From the NCBI RefSeq assembly GCF_001426375.1, contig NZ_LMEO01000045.1, positions 1,236,452 through 1,300,451 of the forward strand: a stretch of 64,000 bases of DNA. The letters run 5' to 3'. The number at the start of each line of letters is the position of its first letter. Position 1 is the first letter of the stretch. Positions 1 to 8,036 of the stretch are shown here, piece by piece. Under the pieces are notes generated by a model, which saw only the letters and a program-made list of their open reading frames with translations, was not told where the DNA came from and made no database searches. The stretch comes from Paenibacillus sp. Root444D2 (lineage in GTDB: Bacteria > Bacillota > Bacilli > Paenibacillales > NBRC-103111). The translations under genes and the position numbers were made by a program.

Positions 1-1213
1 ATTTCACTTTTTTTGAAGAATTGCTGCTTGACCTATTTGCCTTCTTATCATTACGGATGTCAATTTCAACAATTTCTTCTGTATCGGTTTCTTTCGCTAG
101 CTCATGCGTGTGGACCTGTGGCATAATAGGCGACTCATAAGGAGCTTGATAATGAGCTCCAGCATAAGGAATCCCATAAGGAGCTTGCTGGTAATCATAT
201 GGATTATGTCCAGTCTGCTGCATGCCATAAGGAGCCTGCTGGTAGTCAAACGGATTATGTGCTGTTTGTAGCATATCATAGGGTGAAGCTGGAGGATATA
301 TCCCAGGAACTGTTGGAAAGCCATGCTGATAACCATCCCATGGACTTTCTACTGTTCCGGTTGGATAACCAGCCGGGAATGTCGTCCAAGGCTGTTCGAT
401 CATCGATTGGCCTCCGCAGCCACAGCCATCTTGACTCATTGGATAGGAGGTTGGCTCTGCATGATACGGAAATTGCTCATATTGTGACTGCTGATACGGT
501 GAAAACTCCGGATAAGTTGGCACCTCTTGCTGCTCGGAACCTGGATAGGCAAATACCTCAGTCGCTTTAATGTGAAACTGCTGGAAGGGGTGGACCGCTT
601 GCTGCTCGTAGGGTGCATGGAGACCTATAACCCCAGGCTCAGGCGCAGGAATGACTGGCTCAGTGGGCATCGGCGAAGGTACAAACGGTTGCTCAGCTAA
701 CGGCATCGATTCTACATACGGCGCAGGCGGCGCTTGGCTTATCGGCTCTTCTGCAATCGGCATAAATGGTTGCTGATACGATTCTGCAACATCCCATGGC
801 TGAGCTGATGGGACTTGCGCAAATGGTTCTGTCGATGGTTTAGACGTCGATAACGGCTTAATTCCTACGTGCTCATGATGCATCTTGGGCACATAAACAA
901 TTTCACCAGTCATAAGTACATTGGGATTCTTCAGATGAGGATTTGCTTTAATCATATCTTGAAGGGGTACATCCCAAGCCTTACCAAGCTTCCATAAGCT
1001 ATCACCCTGCTCCACAACGTGTTTATAAACGTAATCTGAAGCAGGCGGATCAACTGGCTTCGGCTTGGAAGGTATTTTCACCTTCATCCCGATGTCAAGA
1101 TGATCCGGTTGTGCAATTTGCGGATTAAGTGCGATGACTTCGTCCAACGTGGTTTGATATTTTTTTGCAAGCTCGTACAGGGTATCGCCCTTTTTGACAA
1201 TGTGGATTTTCAA
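1..1213 (-). CDS. safA: SafA-like LysM spore coat morphogenetic protein (partial)
   Basis: The reading frame runs off the left edge, leaving about 404 visible codons. Two LysM domains lie at the N-terminus (about residues 1-48 and 58-110; the first starts MKIHIVKKGDTLYELAKKY). A long region rich in Pro, Gln, Tyr and Glu follows, with near-repeats of HNPYDYQQAPYG, then a Lys/Ser-rich visible end. I place the start at the TTG at 1213: the AAGGAGG box is 7 nt upstream, and the product then begins MKIHIV, as B. subtilis SafA does from memory. An ATG at 1219 sits only 1 nt from that box. SafA organises inner spore coat assembly together with SpoVID, which is encoded at about 32 kb. Family and position support the name; the tail is poorly conserved, so orthology is likely rather than proven. 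Confidence 0.8.
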   Translation of the reverse strand, partial: MKIHIVKKGDTLYELAKKYQTTLDEVIALNPQIAQPDHLDIGMKVKIPSKPKPVDPPASDYVYKHVVEQGDSLWKLGKAWDVPLQDMIKANPHLKNPNVLMTGEIVYVPKMHHEHVGIKPLSTSKPSTEPFAQVPSAQPWDVAESYQQPFMPIAEEPISQAPPAPYVESMPLAEQPFVPSPMPTEPVIPAPEPGVIGLHAPYEQQAVHPFQQFHIKATEVFAYPGSEQQEVPTYPEFSPYQQSQYEQFPYHAEPTSYPMSQDGCGCGGQSMIEQPWTTFPAGYPTGTVESPWDGYQHGFPTVPGIYPPASPYDMLQTAHNPFDYQQAPYGMQQTGHNPYDYQQAPYGIPYAGAHYQAPYESPIMPQVHTHELAKETDTEEIVEIDIRNDKKANRSSSNSSKKVK

Positions 1214-1228
1214 CACCATACCTCCTTA

Positions 1229-1346
1229 GAGTTTTCGTTAGAAAACTTACTTCGTAAGCATAAACTCGAGTTTCGTTAAAAAAACTGCTTGGTAAGCATA
1301 ATCTCGAGTTCTCGCAAGAAAACTTGCTTCGTAAGCATTCGCTTAG
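1229..1346. repeat. Three tandem 38-41-bp hairpin repeats (family B)
   Basis: Three imperfect units (1229-1267, 1268-1305, 1306-1346) each begin GAGTT and carry a core like CTTCGTAAGCAT. Unit 1 contains two small inverted repeats, GTTTTC-GTTA-GAAAAC and CTTAC-TTC-GTAAG. They sit directly 5' of the safA ribosome-binding site. Related copies lie upstream of lonB (55715-55812), and a degenerate one upstream of the YibQ-type gene (about 57453-57478). Confidence 0.75.
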
Positions 1347-1399
1347 TCACAATGATATTACAGTTTATGCAGGTTCCTAGGCTTTTGCCCCTTTTGGAC

Positions 1400-1432
1400 A
1401 AAAAAAATCCCTCGCGTAATGAACGCAAGGGA
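1400..1432 (-). terminator. Rho-independent terminator after pheA
   Basis: On the minus strand a stem TCCCTTGCG / CGCGAGGGA with a 7-nt loop is followed directly by a T run. It begins 10 nt after the pheA stop codon and should end the pheB-hom-thrB-pheA transcript. Confidence 0.85.
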
Positions 1433-1441
1433 AGAACGGTA

Positions 1442-2305
1442 TTAACTCGTGTATGAATAACTCGGATAACAACCCAAAATTCGAACCTGACAACCAATCG
1501 CTTCAATTTCTTGAATGGCAGATGGCAGGAGAACGGAATCCAGGGAACCAGCAATATCGATATAGAAATAATAAGTACCGAGTTTCTTCTTCGTCGGCTT
1601 GGATTCAATCTTCGAAAGATTAATTCTGCGCCAAGCGAAGGCAGAGAGCACCTGATGCAGGGCACCTGGGTAATCTTCAGGCAGTGTGACAAGAATAGTT
1701 GTTTTCATGTCTTCCGAGGACTTTAGTTCTGACGCTTCGGTACCAACCAGCAAAAACCGGGTCATATTGTCTTTATGATCCTGTATTTCTCTTCGCAGCA
1801 TAGGAACACCATAGTTTGTAGATGCAATAGCCGTTCCGATAGCAGCCACGGTATGGTCCTGCAGCGTTGATACTATTCGTACTCCCTCTGCCGTGGAGCT
1901 TACTTGCTCAAACTCTGCCTCGCTCAAATACTGTTTCATAAATCTACTGCACTGTGCAGGAACGACCTGATGAGATAATACCTTGCGAATATGTCCATAT
2001 GGATTCGAAGCTTCCACTTGTCCGTCAGGATTCGGAAACCCTATGAGATTCATATCAATGGGAAAAACCCACTCCGCCCGAATGGGCAGATCAACCTCGT
2101 GAACGAGCCAGTCGACATGTAAATGAACGGATCCTTCAAGTGTGTTTTCAATGGGAATGACCCCTAAATCCGTTTCCCCTGACGCTGTCGCATTGAACAC
2201 TTCAGAAATTAGCTTGTATGAAACGTAAGTAAAGTCTTCACCCAAAAAATGACGGGTGGCTTCTTCCGAAAAGGTACTCGGTCCTAAGATGGCAACCCGC
2301 TTCAT
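1442..2305 (-). CDS. pheA: Prephenate dehydratase
   Basis: This 287-residue protein converts prephenate to phenylpyruvate, the committed step to phenylalanine. The N-terminal periplasmic-binding-like catalytic part starts MKRVAILGPSTFSEEATRHF and includes GVIPIENTLEGSV. An ACT regulatory domain fills about residues 195-280 and includes LSKIESKPTKKKLGTYYFYI, the usual phenylalanine-sensing ESRP-type segment in the variant form ESKP. Length is typical for a monofunctional PheA. The ATG overlaps the thrB stop by 4 nt (ATGA), so translation is probably coupled. It is the last gene of the amino-acid operon and is followed by a terminator. Confidence 0.95.
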   Translation of the reverse strand: MKRVAILGPSTFSEEATRHFLGEDFTYVSYKLISEVFNATASGETDLGVIPIENTLEGSVHLHVDWLVHEVDLPIRAEWVFPIDMNLIGFPNPDGQVEASNPYGHIRKVLSHQVVPAQCSRFMKQYLSEAEFEQVSSTAEGVRIVSTLQDHTVAAIGTAIASTNYGVPMLRREIQDHKDNMTRFLLVGTEASELKSSEDMKTTILVTLPEDYPGALHQVLSAFAWRRINLSKIESKPTKKKLGTYYFYIDIAGSLDSVLLPSAIQEIEAIGCQVRILGCYPSYSYTS

Positions 2306-3279
2306 GCAAGAACCTCCCCTTCAACGAAGGATAACAGATCCCCGTCACCTTCTTGCAGCAGAACTGCCGCCACACCTTCTCCGCTCGGCTTTAACCATAG
2401 CGTCTGCGCTTCAATTCCTTCCTTAGCAAGCGTGTCCTTCAGGAATGCCTCGAGTTCCTCTTTCTGGCCGCTTCTTGCATCCACTAACGCAAGCATCGTC
2501 GGTCCAGCTCCGCTGAGTGCAACCCCTAACGCACCATGGTTCTCCGCTTGCTCAAGCAGCGTCTTCATGCCCGGAATGAGCTCTGCACGGTAAGGCTGAT
2601 GTAGCGCATCCTTCATGGCATGACGGATCATCCCCAGGTTGCAGGTAGCTAGCGCGGCAACAAGTAAGGAGGAATGGCTGAGGTTGAACACCGCATCCTT
2701 CATGGGTACTTGCTTCGGCATGACGCTTCTCGCCTTCTCTGTAGCAAGCTGGAACGCTGGTATCGCCACCAGCACTTCCAAATTAGCGTCCGGCTCTATT
2801 CGAATAGATTCGGCTTTCTCGCCGTCCCAGAACGCAACCACGATCCCGCCGAACAAGCTGGCCCCGACATTGTCCGGGTGCTTCTCCAGGCGGCTAGCGA
2901 TTTGGAACAGCTCATATTGCGTGAGCTTGTTCCCGATTAGGGCATTGGCGCCGGCAAGCGCACCAACAATGGCTGACGCGCTGCTGCCTAGACCGCGTGT
3001 GAGTGGAATATCGCTATACATGGAAATATCCAGTTCAGGGTGAGAAACGTCCGCTTGTTCAAATACCATTTGCGCGACTTTATAAATTAAATTGGACTTG
3101 TCCGTTGGAATTCCGTTCATCTGATCGCCGATCAAGCGAATCGTCGTTTCATTCGAGATTGCCATGTCAATCCAGGCATATAAGTTCAAGGCCATCCCCA
3201 GTGAGTCAAAGCCAGGACCTAAGTTTGCCGTGCTTGCCGGCACTTTCACTCTTACCTTTTGCACTGCCTTATAACTCAT
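2302..3279 (-). CDS. thrB: Homoserine kinase
   Basis: A GHMP-family kinase of 325 residues that phosphorylates homoserine on the way to threonine. The N-terminus has VPASTANLGPGFDSLGMAL, the ATP-binding loop is PLTRGLGSSASAIVGALAGA, and a C-terminal GHMP motif reads ALGVALSGAGPTMLAL. Length is typical. It follows hom by 27 nt and overlaps pheA by 4 nt, so the threonine and phenylalanine steps share one transcript. thrC is not in the window. Confidence 0.95.
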   Translation of the reverse strand: MSYKAVQKVRVKVPASTANLGPGFDSLGMALNLYAWIDMAISNETTIRLIGDQMNGIPTDKSNLIYKVAQMVFEQADVSHPELDISMYSDIPLTRGLGSSASAIVGALAGANALIGNKLTQYELFQIASRLEKHPDNVGASLFGGIVVAFWDGEKAESIRIEPDANLEVLVAIPAFQLATEKARSVMPKQVPMKDAVFNLSHSSLLVAALATCNLGMIRHAMKDALHQPYRAELIPGMKTLLEQAENHGALGVALSGAGPTMLALVDARSGQKEELEAFLKDTLAKEGIEAQTLWLKPSGEGVAAVLLQEGDGDLLSFVEGEVLA

Positions 3280-3306
3280 TTCGAAATTGCGCCTCTTTTC
3301 AATAAT

Positions 3307-4593
3307 TTAGCCTTCTACGCGATAAACGCTTTTGATGGCGTGAATAACATCCATGGATTCGAATTGTCTCAGCACATTTTTCATACTGGCTTGGTTCGCA
3401 TCATGCGTGATAATAATAATTTCAGCCTTCGGATTGGATTGGTTCGGGTGCTGGAACACAGACTCCAAACTAACTTCGTGCTGAGCGAAAATTTGCGTAA
3501 TTTGTGCAAGTACACCCGCTTTATCTTCAACGTGCAGAAGAATAAAGTTTTTGGAAGCAATCTGTTCGTCCGTCTTCAGCTTCATTTCTTTGTAAGGCGC
3601 CAGCACCGTACGTCCATTCACACCCAGCCTCAAGTTGCGTACAACAGCAACCAAATCTGCTACGACAGATGTTGCCGTCGGCAGCTCGCCTGCTCCAGCA
3701 CCGTAGAACATCGTTTCACCTACTGCTTCGCCTGTTACATACACAGCATTGAACACACCATTTACGGAAGCAAGCGGATGCGAGTTTTTCACCATAGTAG
3801 GTTGTACACTCACAGAGATATGACCATCATGATTTTCAGCAATTCCAAGCAGCTTCACTTCGTAGCCTAATTTTTTGCCGTATTGAATATCTTCTTTGGA
3901 TACCTTCGAAATGCCTTTTACTTCAACATCACTAAGAGCAACATTGGCATGGAAGCCAAGTGTCGATAAAATGGTCATTTTACGAGCGGCATCCAGCCCC
4001 TCAACATCAGATGTTGGATCTGCTTCTGCGTAGCCAAGATCCTGTGCTTCTTTCAAGACATCGGCATATGCAGCGCCTTCTTGACTCATTTTAGTCAAAA
4101 TGTAATTGGTTGTACCGTTCACAATGCCCATAATCTTCGTAATACGGTCAGAGGAGAAGCCCTCTACGAGTGCACGAATGATCGGAATACCGCCGGCAAC
4201 ACTAGCTTCATAAAATACATCGCAGCCGTGTTCAGCTGCTTTTGCCAAGATTTCAGCGCCATGCATGGCCATAAGATCCTTATTCGCTGTCACGATGTGC
4301 TTGCCATTGCCTAGCGCAGTTAAAATATGCTCTTTGGTTGCTGCAACTCCGCCCATAACTTCAACGACAACATCAATCTCACTATCACTAATAACGTCCC
4401 ATACTTGTTCCGTCAGTTTATTTGCATCCACGGAAATGTTGCGAAGCTTTGATTTATCTTGTACTAAAATTTTTGAGATTTCAATGGACGAGCCTGTTTG
4501 ACGCTGCAAATCCTCTTGATGTCCTTCGATAATGCGGACTACACCTGTTCCTACTGTACCTAATCCGAGCAAACCAACCTTGATGGGTTTCAT
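3307..4593 (-). CDS. hom: Homoserine dehydrogenase
   Basis: 428 residues. An NAD(P)-binding Rossmann segment (VGLLGLGTVGTGVVRII) comes first, then the catalytic homoserine dehydrogenase domain with VMGGVAATKEHI and GIVNGTTNYILTKM, and a C-terminal ACT domain from about residue 350 (LLHVEDKAGVLAQITQIF). It reduces aspartate semialdehyde to homoserine, feeding thrB and methionine synthesis. The ATG is preceded by a strong AGGAGGT box. It lies 30 nt downstream of pheB in the same operon. The ACT domain fits feedback control by threonine, as is known for Gram-positive enzymes. Confidence 0.96.
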   Translation of the reverse strand: MKPIKVGLLGLGTVGTGVVRIIEGHQEDLQRQTGSSIEISKILVQDKSKLRNISVDANKLTEQVWDVISDSEIDVVVEVMGGVAATKEHILTALGNGKHIVTANKDLMAMHGAEILAKAAEHGCDVFYEASVAGGIPIIRALVEGFSSDRITKIMGIVNGTTNYILTKMSQEGAAYADVLKEAQDLGYAEADPTSDVEGLDAARKMTILSTLGFHANVALSDVEVKGISKVSKEDIQYGKKLGYEVKLLGIAENHDGHISVSVQPTMVKNSHPLASVNGVFNAVYVTGEAVGETMFYGAGAGELPTATSVVADLVAVVRNLRLGVNGRTVLAPYKEMKLKTDEQIASKNFILLHVEDKAGVLAQITQIFAQHEVSLESVFQHPNQSNPKAEIIIITHDANQASMKNVLRQFESMDVIHAIKSVYRVEG

Positions 4594-4623
4594 GTATGTT
4601 ACCTCCTGAATATTTTTTCTATC

Positions 4624-5106
4624 TTAACTGCCTTGACCGATGACCATGGCACGCTTGACCCCTTCTTGCGCTTGAAGTCGATTAAGCATTTGACGAATCT
4701 CTTCCCCCATCGAGGAAGTCTCTACCGAAATGACGACATTCGCCATACCTTGCAGAGGAATTGTTTGATGTATCGTTAATACATTCCCATCCAAATTAGC
4801 AATGAGAGCCAGTACACGAGACAGAATCCCGGACCGATGCTCTAAATCCATAGATATTGTGATGATGCGCTCTCGTTCCAGTTTGCTGAGAGGGTGAATA
4901 CCATCCTTATACTTATAGAAAGCGCTGCGGCTGAGTCCGACTTGTTCAACGGCATCGTGGATCGTTTTCACTTCACCCCGTGCAAGCAGCTCCTTAGCCT
5001 GAGCTGTCTTGAGTACTCCTTCTGGCAAAATATCTTCCCGGACTAAGTAGTACCTCTCAGGACCGGTGTGCTTGATCGTTTGTAAAAAATCTTTGCTTTC
5101 CGGCAC
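4624..5106 (-). CDS. pheB: PheB-type ACT domain protein (UPF0735)
   Basis: 160 residues. The N-terminal half has an HTH-like segment (TIHDAVEQVGLSRSAFYKYK) typical of the PheB family, and the C-terminal half is an ACT domain (SMDLEHRSGILSRVLALIANL). In B. subtilis pheB sits between obg and pheA; its biochemical role is unclear despite an old link to chorismate mutase. The start is a GTG, with AGAGGA about a dozen nt upstream. It is the first gene of the operon with hom, thrB and pheA, and the combination of HTH-like and amino-acid-binding parts suggests a regulatory role, which is inference. Confidence 0.9.
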   Translation of the reverse strand: MPESKDFLQTIKHTGPERYYLVREDILPEGVLKTAQAKELLARGEVKTIHDAVEQVGLSRSAFYKYKDGIHPLSKLERERIITISMDLEHRSGILSRVLALIANLDGNVLTIHQTIPLQGMANVVISVETSSMGEEIRQMLNRLQAQEGVKRAMVIGQGS

Positions 5107-5139
5107 TTCACCATCGTCCTCTCTGGAAAGACCAATGTT

Positions 5140-5151
5140 CCTCTATAGAGG
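5140..5151. promoter_or_regulatory. Palindrome at the pheB transcription start
   Basis: CCTCTATAGAGG is a perfect 12-bp palindrome, extended imperfectly to about 19 bp with TGT/ACA flanks. It lies just downstream of the pheB -10 box, where the transcript should start. It could be an operator or simply the 5' end of the leader; there is no direct evidence for a binding protein. Confidence 0.45.
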
Positions 5152-5153
5152 AC

Positions 5154-5182
5154 ATTATATCGAATCATACGGATTGAAGCAA
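5154..5182 (-). promoter_or_regulatory. Sigma-A promoter of pheB-hom-thrB-pheA
   Basis: Reading the minus strand, TTGCTT and TATAAT are separated by exactly 17 nt, with transcription expected to begin near 5147. No T-box or other leader fold is visible in the roughly 40 nt before pheB. Confidence 0.8.
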
Positions 5183-5273
5183 TAGGCAATTCACATCTTA
5201 ATTTTTCATCTTTTGCAGCACCTTACTTCACTATGATAAGCTGATAGTACTAGATTAGAAAGGGATTGCCTCC

Positions 5274-5783
5274 ATGATTACATTACGCATGATGTCTACG
5301 GCTCTCCTCTGGAACAGCCAGAACGAATTACTAATGATGAAACGCTCCTTAACGCGTTCGCTGTCGCCAGGTTTATGGGCTGCTATTGGCGGTCACCTGG
5401 AGCCGAGTGAATTAAATAATCCGCGTGCAGCCTGCTTGCGCGAAGTGTGGGAGGAGACTGGCATTGAGCATGATGAAATCCAAGGGCTGCGCATGCAGTA
5501 TGTTTTACTTCGATTAAATGGACAAGAAGTTCGCCAGCAATTTTTCTATATCGGAACGACTGATGTGAACCCGCGGATCGTCACACCCGAAGGGGATCTA
5601 CATTGGATTCCTAAAGAACAGGTGCTGGAGCGCCCAATCCCTTTTATTTTTCGTTGCTTGCTTGAACATTATTTCAGCGTAGGCCTCACCGAGCACCCTT
5701 GGGTAGGCTCAGCAGGAATTCAACTGGACACAGGTGAACCTACTATTCACTGGAACCCATTAGTAGATCCCCTGCAGACTTAA
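5274..5783 (+). CDS. Nudix hydrolase
   Basis: 169 residues. The Nudix signature is at about residues 40-65: GGHLEPSE followed by REVWEETGI. The gap between the first Glu and the REVWEE core is nine residues (LNNPRAACL) instead of the usual seven, so the loop is two longer than the canonical GX5EX7REUXEEXGU. The core Glu residues that bind metal are present. The substrate cannot be told from the sequence; family members hydrolyse nucleoside diphosphates linked to another group. It is a stand-alone plus-strand gene with AAAGGG upstream of its ATG. Confidence 0.88.
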   Translation: MITLRMMSTALLWNSQNELLMMKRSLTRSLSPGLWAAIGGHLEPSELNNPRAACLREVWEETGIEHDEIQGLRMQYVLLRLNGQEVRQQFFYIGTTDVNPRIVTPEGDLHWIPKEQVLERPIPFIFRCLLEHYFSVGLTEHPWVGSAGIQLDTGEPTIHWNPLVDPLQT

Positions 5784-5793
5784 TGAGAATAGC

Positions 5794-5831
5794 AAAAAAG
5801 GCAGACTCGATTGCTCGAGTTCTGCCTTTTT
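5794..5831. terminator. Bidirectional terminator, Nudix / NlpC-P60 genes
   Basis: AAAAAGGCAGA and TCTGCCTTTTT flank a CTCGA-rich inner stem. It has an A run on one side and a T run on the other, and lies between two convergent genes, so it can serve both strands. Confidence 0.85.
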
Positions 5832-5841
5832 GAACTGCTAA

Positions 5842-6630
5842 TTATAACGCGCTGCCTCCGAATAAGAAACGATACTCCCAGTGGCGATTTTCGATTGAAT
5901 CAATCCGAACACCACCGCTGTCATTGGAGTATGTCGACAAAATTTGTCCATTTCCTAAGTAAATAGCCACGTGCGTAATGGTCTGAGTTGACTTATTAAT
6001 ACCGCTGTAATTCGATTTGCTTGTCCCTTTGTAAGACATGAAGAACATGAGATCGCCAGCTTTCAGATCGTGCCAATTTGTTTTGGCATGCCCGAGAGAT
6101 TTCACATAACTCCCCTGGCCTCTAGAGTCACTTGGCAGCTTCTTTCCAATACCATCCAAGAAAGCTTGACGGACAAAGTCAGAGCAATCAAACGTTCTTG
6201 TATTATCACGACTTGATCCATATTCATAGGGTGTGCCTAGATACTTTTTCCCCGCAGCAATAATTTTTTGAACATTTGCACTTGTTGAAGCTCCAGAACC
6301 GCTGCCGGAACCGCCATTCGTGTTGGAATTTCCAGGCGATGTAACACCCGATGCTTTTATGTATTTGGCGCTTGTGCTTATGTAACCCTCACGGCCATCA
6401 GAAGCTCTCACTTTGTACCACCAACTGTTCACTTTGGACAGGATGGTAACCTTCTCGCCTTCCTTCAAGTACCGGATACGCGTAGAATTCTCATTCGCAC
6501 TTTGGCGAAGACTGACACTGTTAATAATTTGACCTGTTGATGCAGCCGAAGCTTCTTTAGGTAAAGGAATTGTCACAGCGCCAAAGATAAGGGCTGGAGC
6601 AAGTACGAGGGTCAGTAGTTGTTTTTTCAT
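5842..6630 (-). CDS. Secreted SH3 - NlpC/P60 peptidoglycan hydrolase
   Basis: 262 residues. A signal peptide (MKKQLLTLVLAPALIFGAVT, cleaved near ASA-AS at about 29) leads into a bacterial SH3 domain (about 33-92), a Gly/Ser-rich linker, and an NlpC/P60 cysteine peptidase domain (about 120-262). The catalytic Cys is C149 in FDCSDF and the His is H220 in THVAIYLG. The third catalytic position, which is His in many members (HVGIYIGNNQFVH type), aligns with Ser232 here. The family cuts gamma-D-Glu-diaminopimelate bonds in wall stem peptides. RBS GGAGG precedes the ATG. It is monocistronic. The leader of about 230 bp shows no clear c-di-AMP riboswitch. Confidence 0.92.
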   Translation of the reverse strand: MKKQLLTLVLAPALIFGAVTIPLPKEASAASTGQIINSVSLRQSANENSTRIRYLKEGEKVTILSKVNSWWYKVRASDGREGYISTSAKYIKASGVTSPGNSNTNGGSGSGSGASTSANVQKIIAAGKKYLGTPYEYGSSRDNTRTFDCSDFVRQAFLDGIGKKLPSDSRGQGSYVKSLGHAKTNWHDLKAGDLMFFMSYKGTSKSNYSGINKSTQTITHVAIYLGNGQILSTYSNDSGGVRIDSIENRHWEYRFLFGGSAL

Positions 6631-6816
6631 GATGTTGGCCTCCTAGCATTTTATGTTGCAGAACGAGCATCATTCGCCTCTTCTTCCGTTTCGCCAGACT
6701 ACGTGGCTTCGAAAGTAGTTGTCCTTCATATTTATTCGTAATATAGGCCTCCTTTTTGGGGGGTAAGATCACAATTAATTGGAAACATACCTCTAATTCC
6801 TCTGGTAGATGGAAAC

Positions 6817-6859
6817 AAAAAAAGCCTTCCTTAGCTGATACATTACAGCATTTAGGAAG
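6817..6859 (-). terminator. Terminator after the TrpD-like gene
   Basis: On the minus strand CTTCCT ... GCTG / CAGC ... AGGAAG forms a stem followed by GC and a run of seven T. It starts 4 nt after the stop codon of the TrpD-like gene. Confidence 0.8.
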
Positions 6860-6863
6860 ACCT

Positions 6864-7937
6864 TTATCCAATTTTGGCGGAGGAATCATGGATTTTCGAA
6901 TGATCTTGAAGCATAAAGTGATGACTCTGATCCACCCAACGCTGCATAACTTTGTGGGCTTCTTTCCTTTGCAGCAGCGATTCCGCTAGTTGAAAACCTT
7001 CTTCATAACTCCCCACTTTATCAAACCACGTCAACCGAAGTCCCGCATTAAAAATGACATGATCACGTTCCCGCTTCAATTCCTCTGAATCTTCTCCAGC
7101 AATAATGCGCCGCACCATGGCAACCTGATCTTCTTTACTTAAAGGCAGCAGGGGCTCACTCAGAAAGCCGAATTTCTGCGGTTCAACCACTCGCGACTCA
7201 TCTCCCCAAGGGGTCACGATCCTTATTGTACTGTTCTGGTAGATCGGCAAATCCTCGGATCCTTCTATCCCATTGATAATATATACATTTTGAAAGCCAG
7301 ATCGGATAGATATGGGAATCAGAGATTCCATTGCTTTTCGCTGATTGACTCCTATAATCATATTCATTGAACGTACGGGATTTATAACTCTCTCAACGGT
7401 ATTCATCACAGTTCGCAATCCTAACTGCTCGCGAACCTGTTTCAGCTTCCCAAGCGGCGGACAAAGCTGTTCGGTATGAAGAAATCCAATATGCAGGTGA
7501 AACAACATCGTTTCCCATGCTTTCACTGATAAATCTATCGCAACGCCGAAGCTTTCTAATAGTTCTTTCATTGCGGTTCCCTGTCTCGGCGGAAGTGAAT
7601 CACCTCCATGCAGTACCTGGGAGAAACCCACTGAAGCAAGCAGGAGGCTAACTGGCAGTGTAATGGGAAAATATTGCCGGCCTTCCGTTGGTCCCGCACA
7701 ATTGAGTGAATCCGCAAAAGTATGGTAATTCAAAGAGTAGCTGCGGAAAACATCAATGAATGCCATCAACTCTTCGTCAGCTTCCCCTTTCATACACAGT
7801 GCCATTAAGAAAGCTGCGCATTGAGCTTCTGTCGAATCTCCTCTGGCCATCTCATGTGCGGCTTCTACAGCTTCATCATAAGATAAATCACGTGATCCTT
7901 GCATACCAGTTCCCATCGCTTGAATCCATCTTTTCAT
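6864..7937 (-). CDS. TrpD2/YbiB-like glycosyltransferase family 3 protein
   Basis: 357 residues from the ATG at 7937, which has AGGAGG 6 nt upstream; an in-frame ATG at 7967 lacks such a box. The fold is that of anthranilate phosphoribosyltransferase: an N-terminal helical domain (LSYDEAVEAAHEMARGDSTE) and a large alpha/beta domain. The PRPP-binding GTGGD motif of real TrpD is replaced by CAGPTEG, and KHGNR by LHGGDS, while a NPVRS segment is kept. It is therefore probably not a tryptophan enzyme. E. coli YbiB, of the TrpD2 class, is known to bind nucleic acids; that this protein does so is inference. It is monocistronic with an unusually long, dyad-rich upstream region. Confidence 0.8.
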   Translation of the reverse strand: MKRWIQAMGTGMQGSRDLSYDEAVEAAHEMARGDSTEAQCAAFLMALCMKGEADEELMAFIDVFRSYSLNYHTFADSLNCAGPTEGRQYFPITLPVSLLLASVGFSQVLHGGDSLPPRQGTAMKELLESFGVAIDLSVKAWETMLFHLHIGFLHTEQLCPPLGKLKQVREQLGLRTVMNTVERVINPVRSMNMIIGVNQRKAMESLIPISIRSGFQNVYIINGIEGSEDLPIYQNSTIRIVTPWGDESRVVEPQKFGFLSEPLLPLSKEDQVAMVRRIIAGEDSEELKRERDHVIFNAGLRLTWFDKVGSYEEGFQLAESLLQRKEAHKVMQRWVDQSHHFMLQDHSKIHDSSAKIG

Positions 7938-7960
7938 CAAAATTCCTCCTTCCTTATATC

Positions 7961-8036
7961 GATACACTCCATAGATACACTTTATAGATACACTTCATAT
8001 ACACTTCATAGATACACTTCATGGATACACTTCATG
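7961..8036. repeat. Six tandem copies of a 13-bp unit
   Basis: Units like GATACACTTCATA repeat at 7961, 7974, 7987, 8000 (2 bp shorter), 8011 and 8024. They lie just upstream of the ribosome-binding site of the TrpD-like gene, so they are probably in its 5' leader or promoter zone. Confidence 0.85.

Noticed and set aside
6631..6816. Possible riboswitch before the NlpC/P60 gene
   Set aside because: Wall hydrolases are often under c-di-AMP riboswitches, so I looked for the conserved blocks, but could not find them.
6557..6889. Minus-strand 110-codon frame between the TrpD-like and NlpC/P60 genes
   Set aside because: Overlaps a clear terminator and the ends of both genes, with no start signal.
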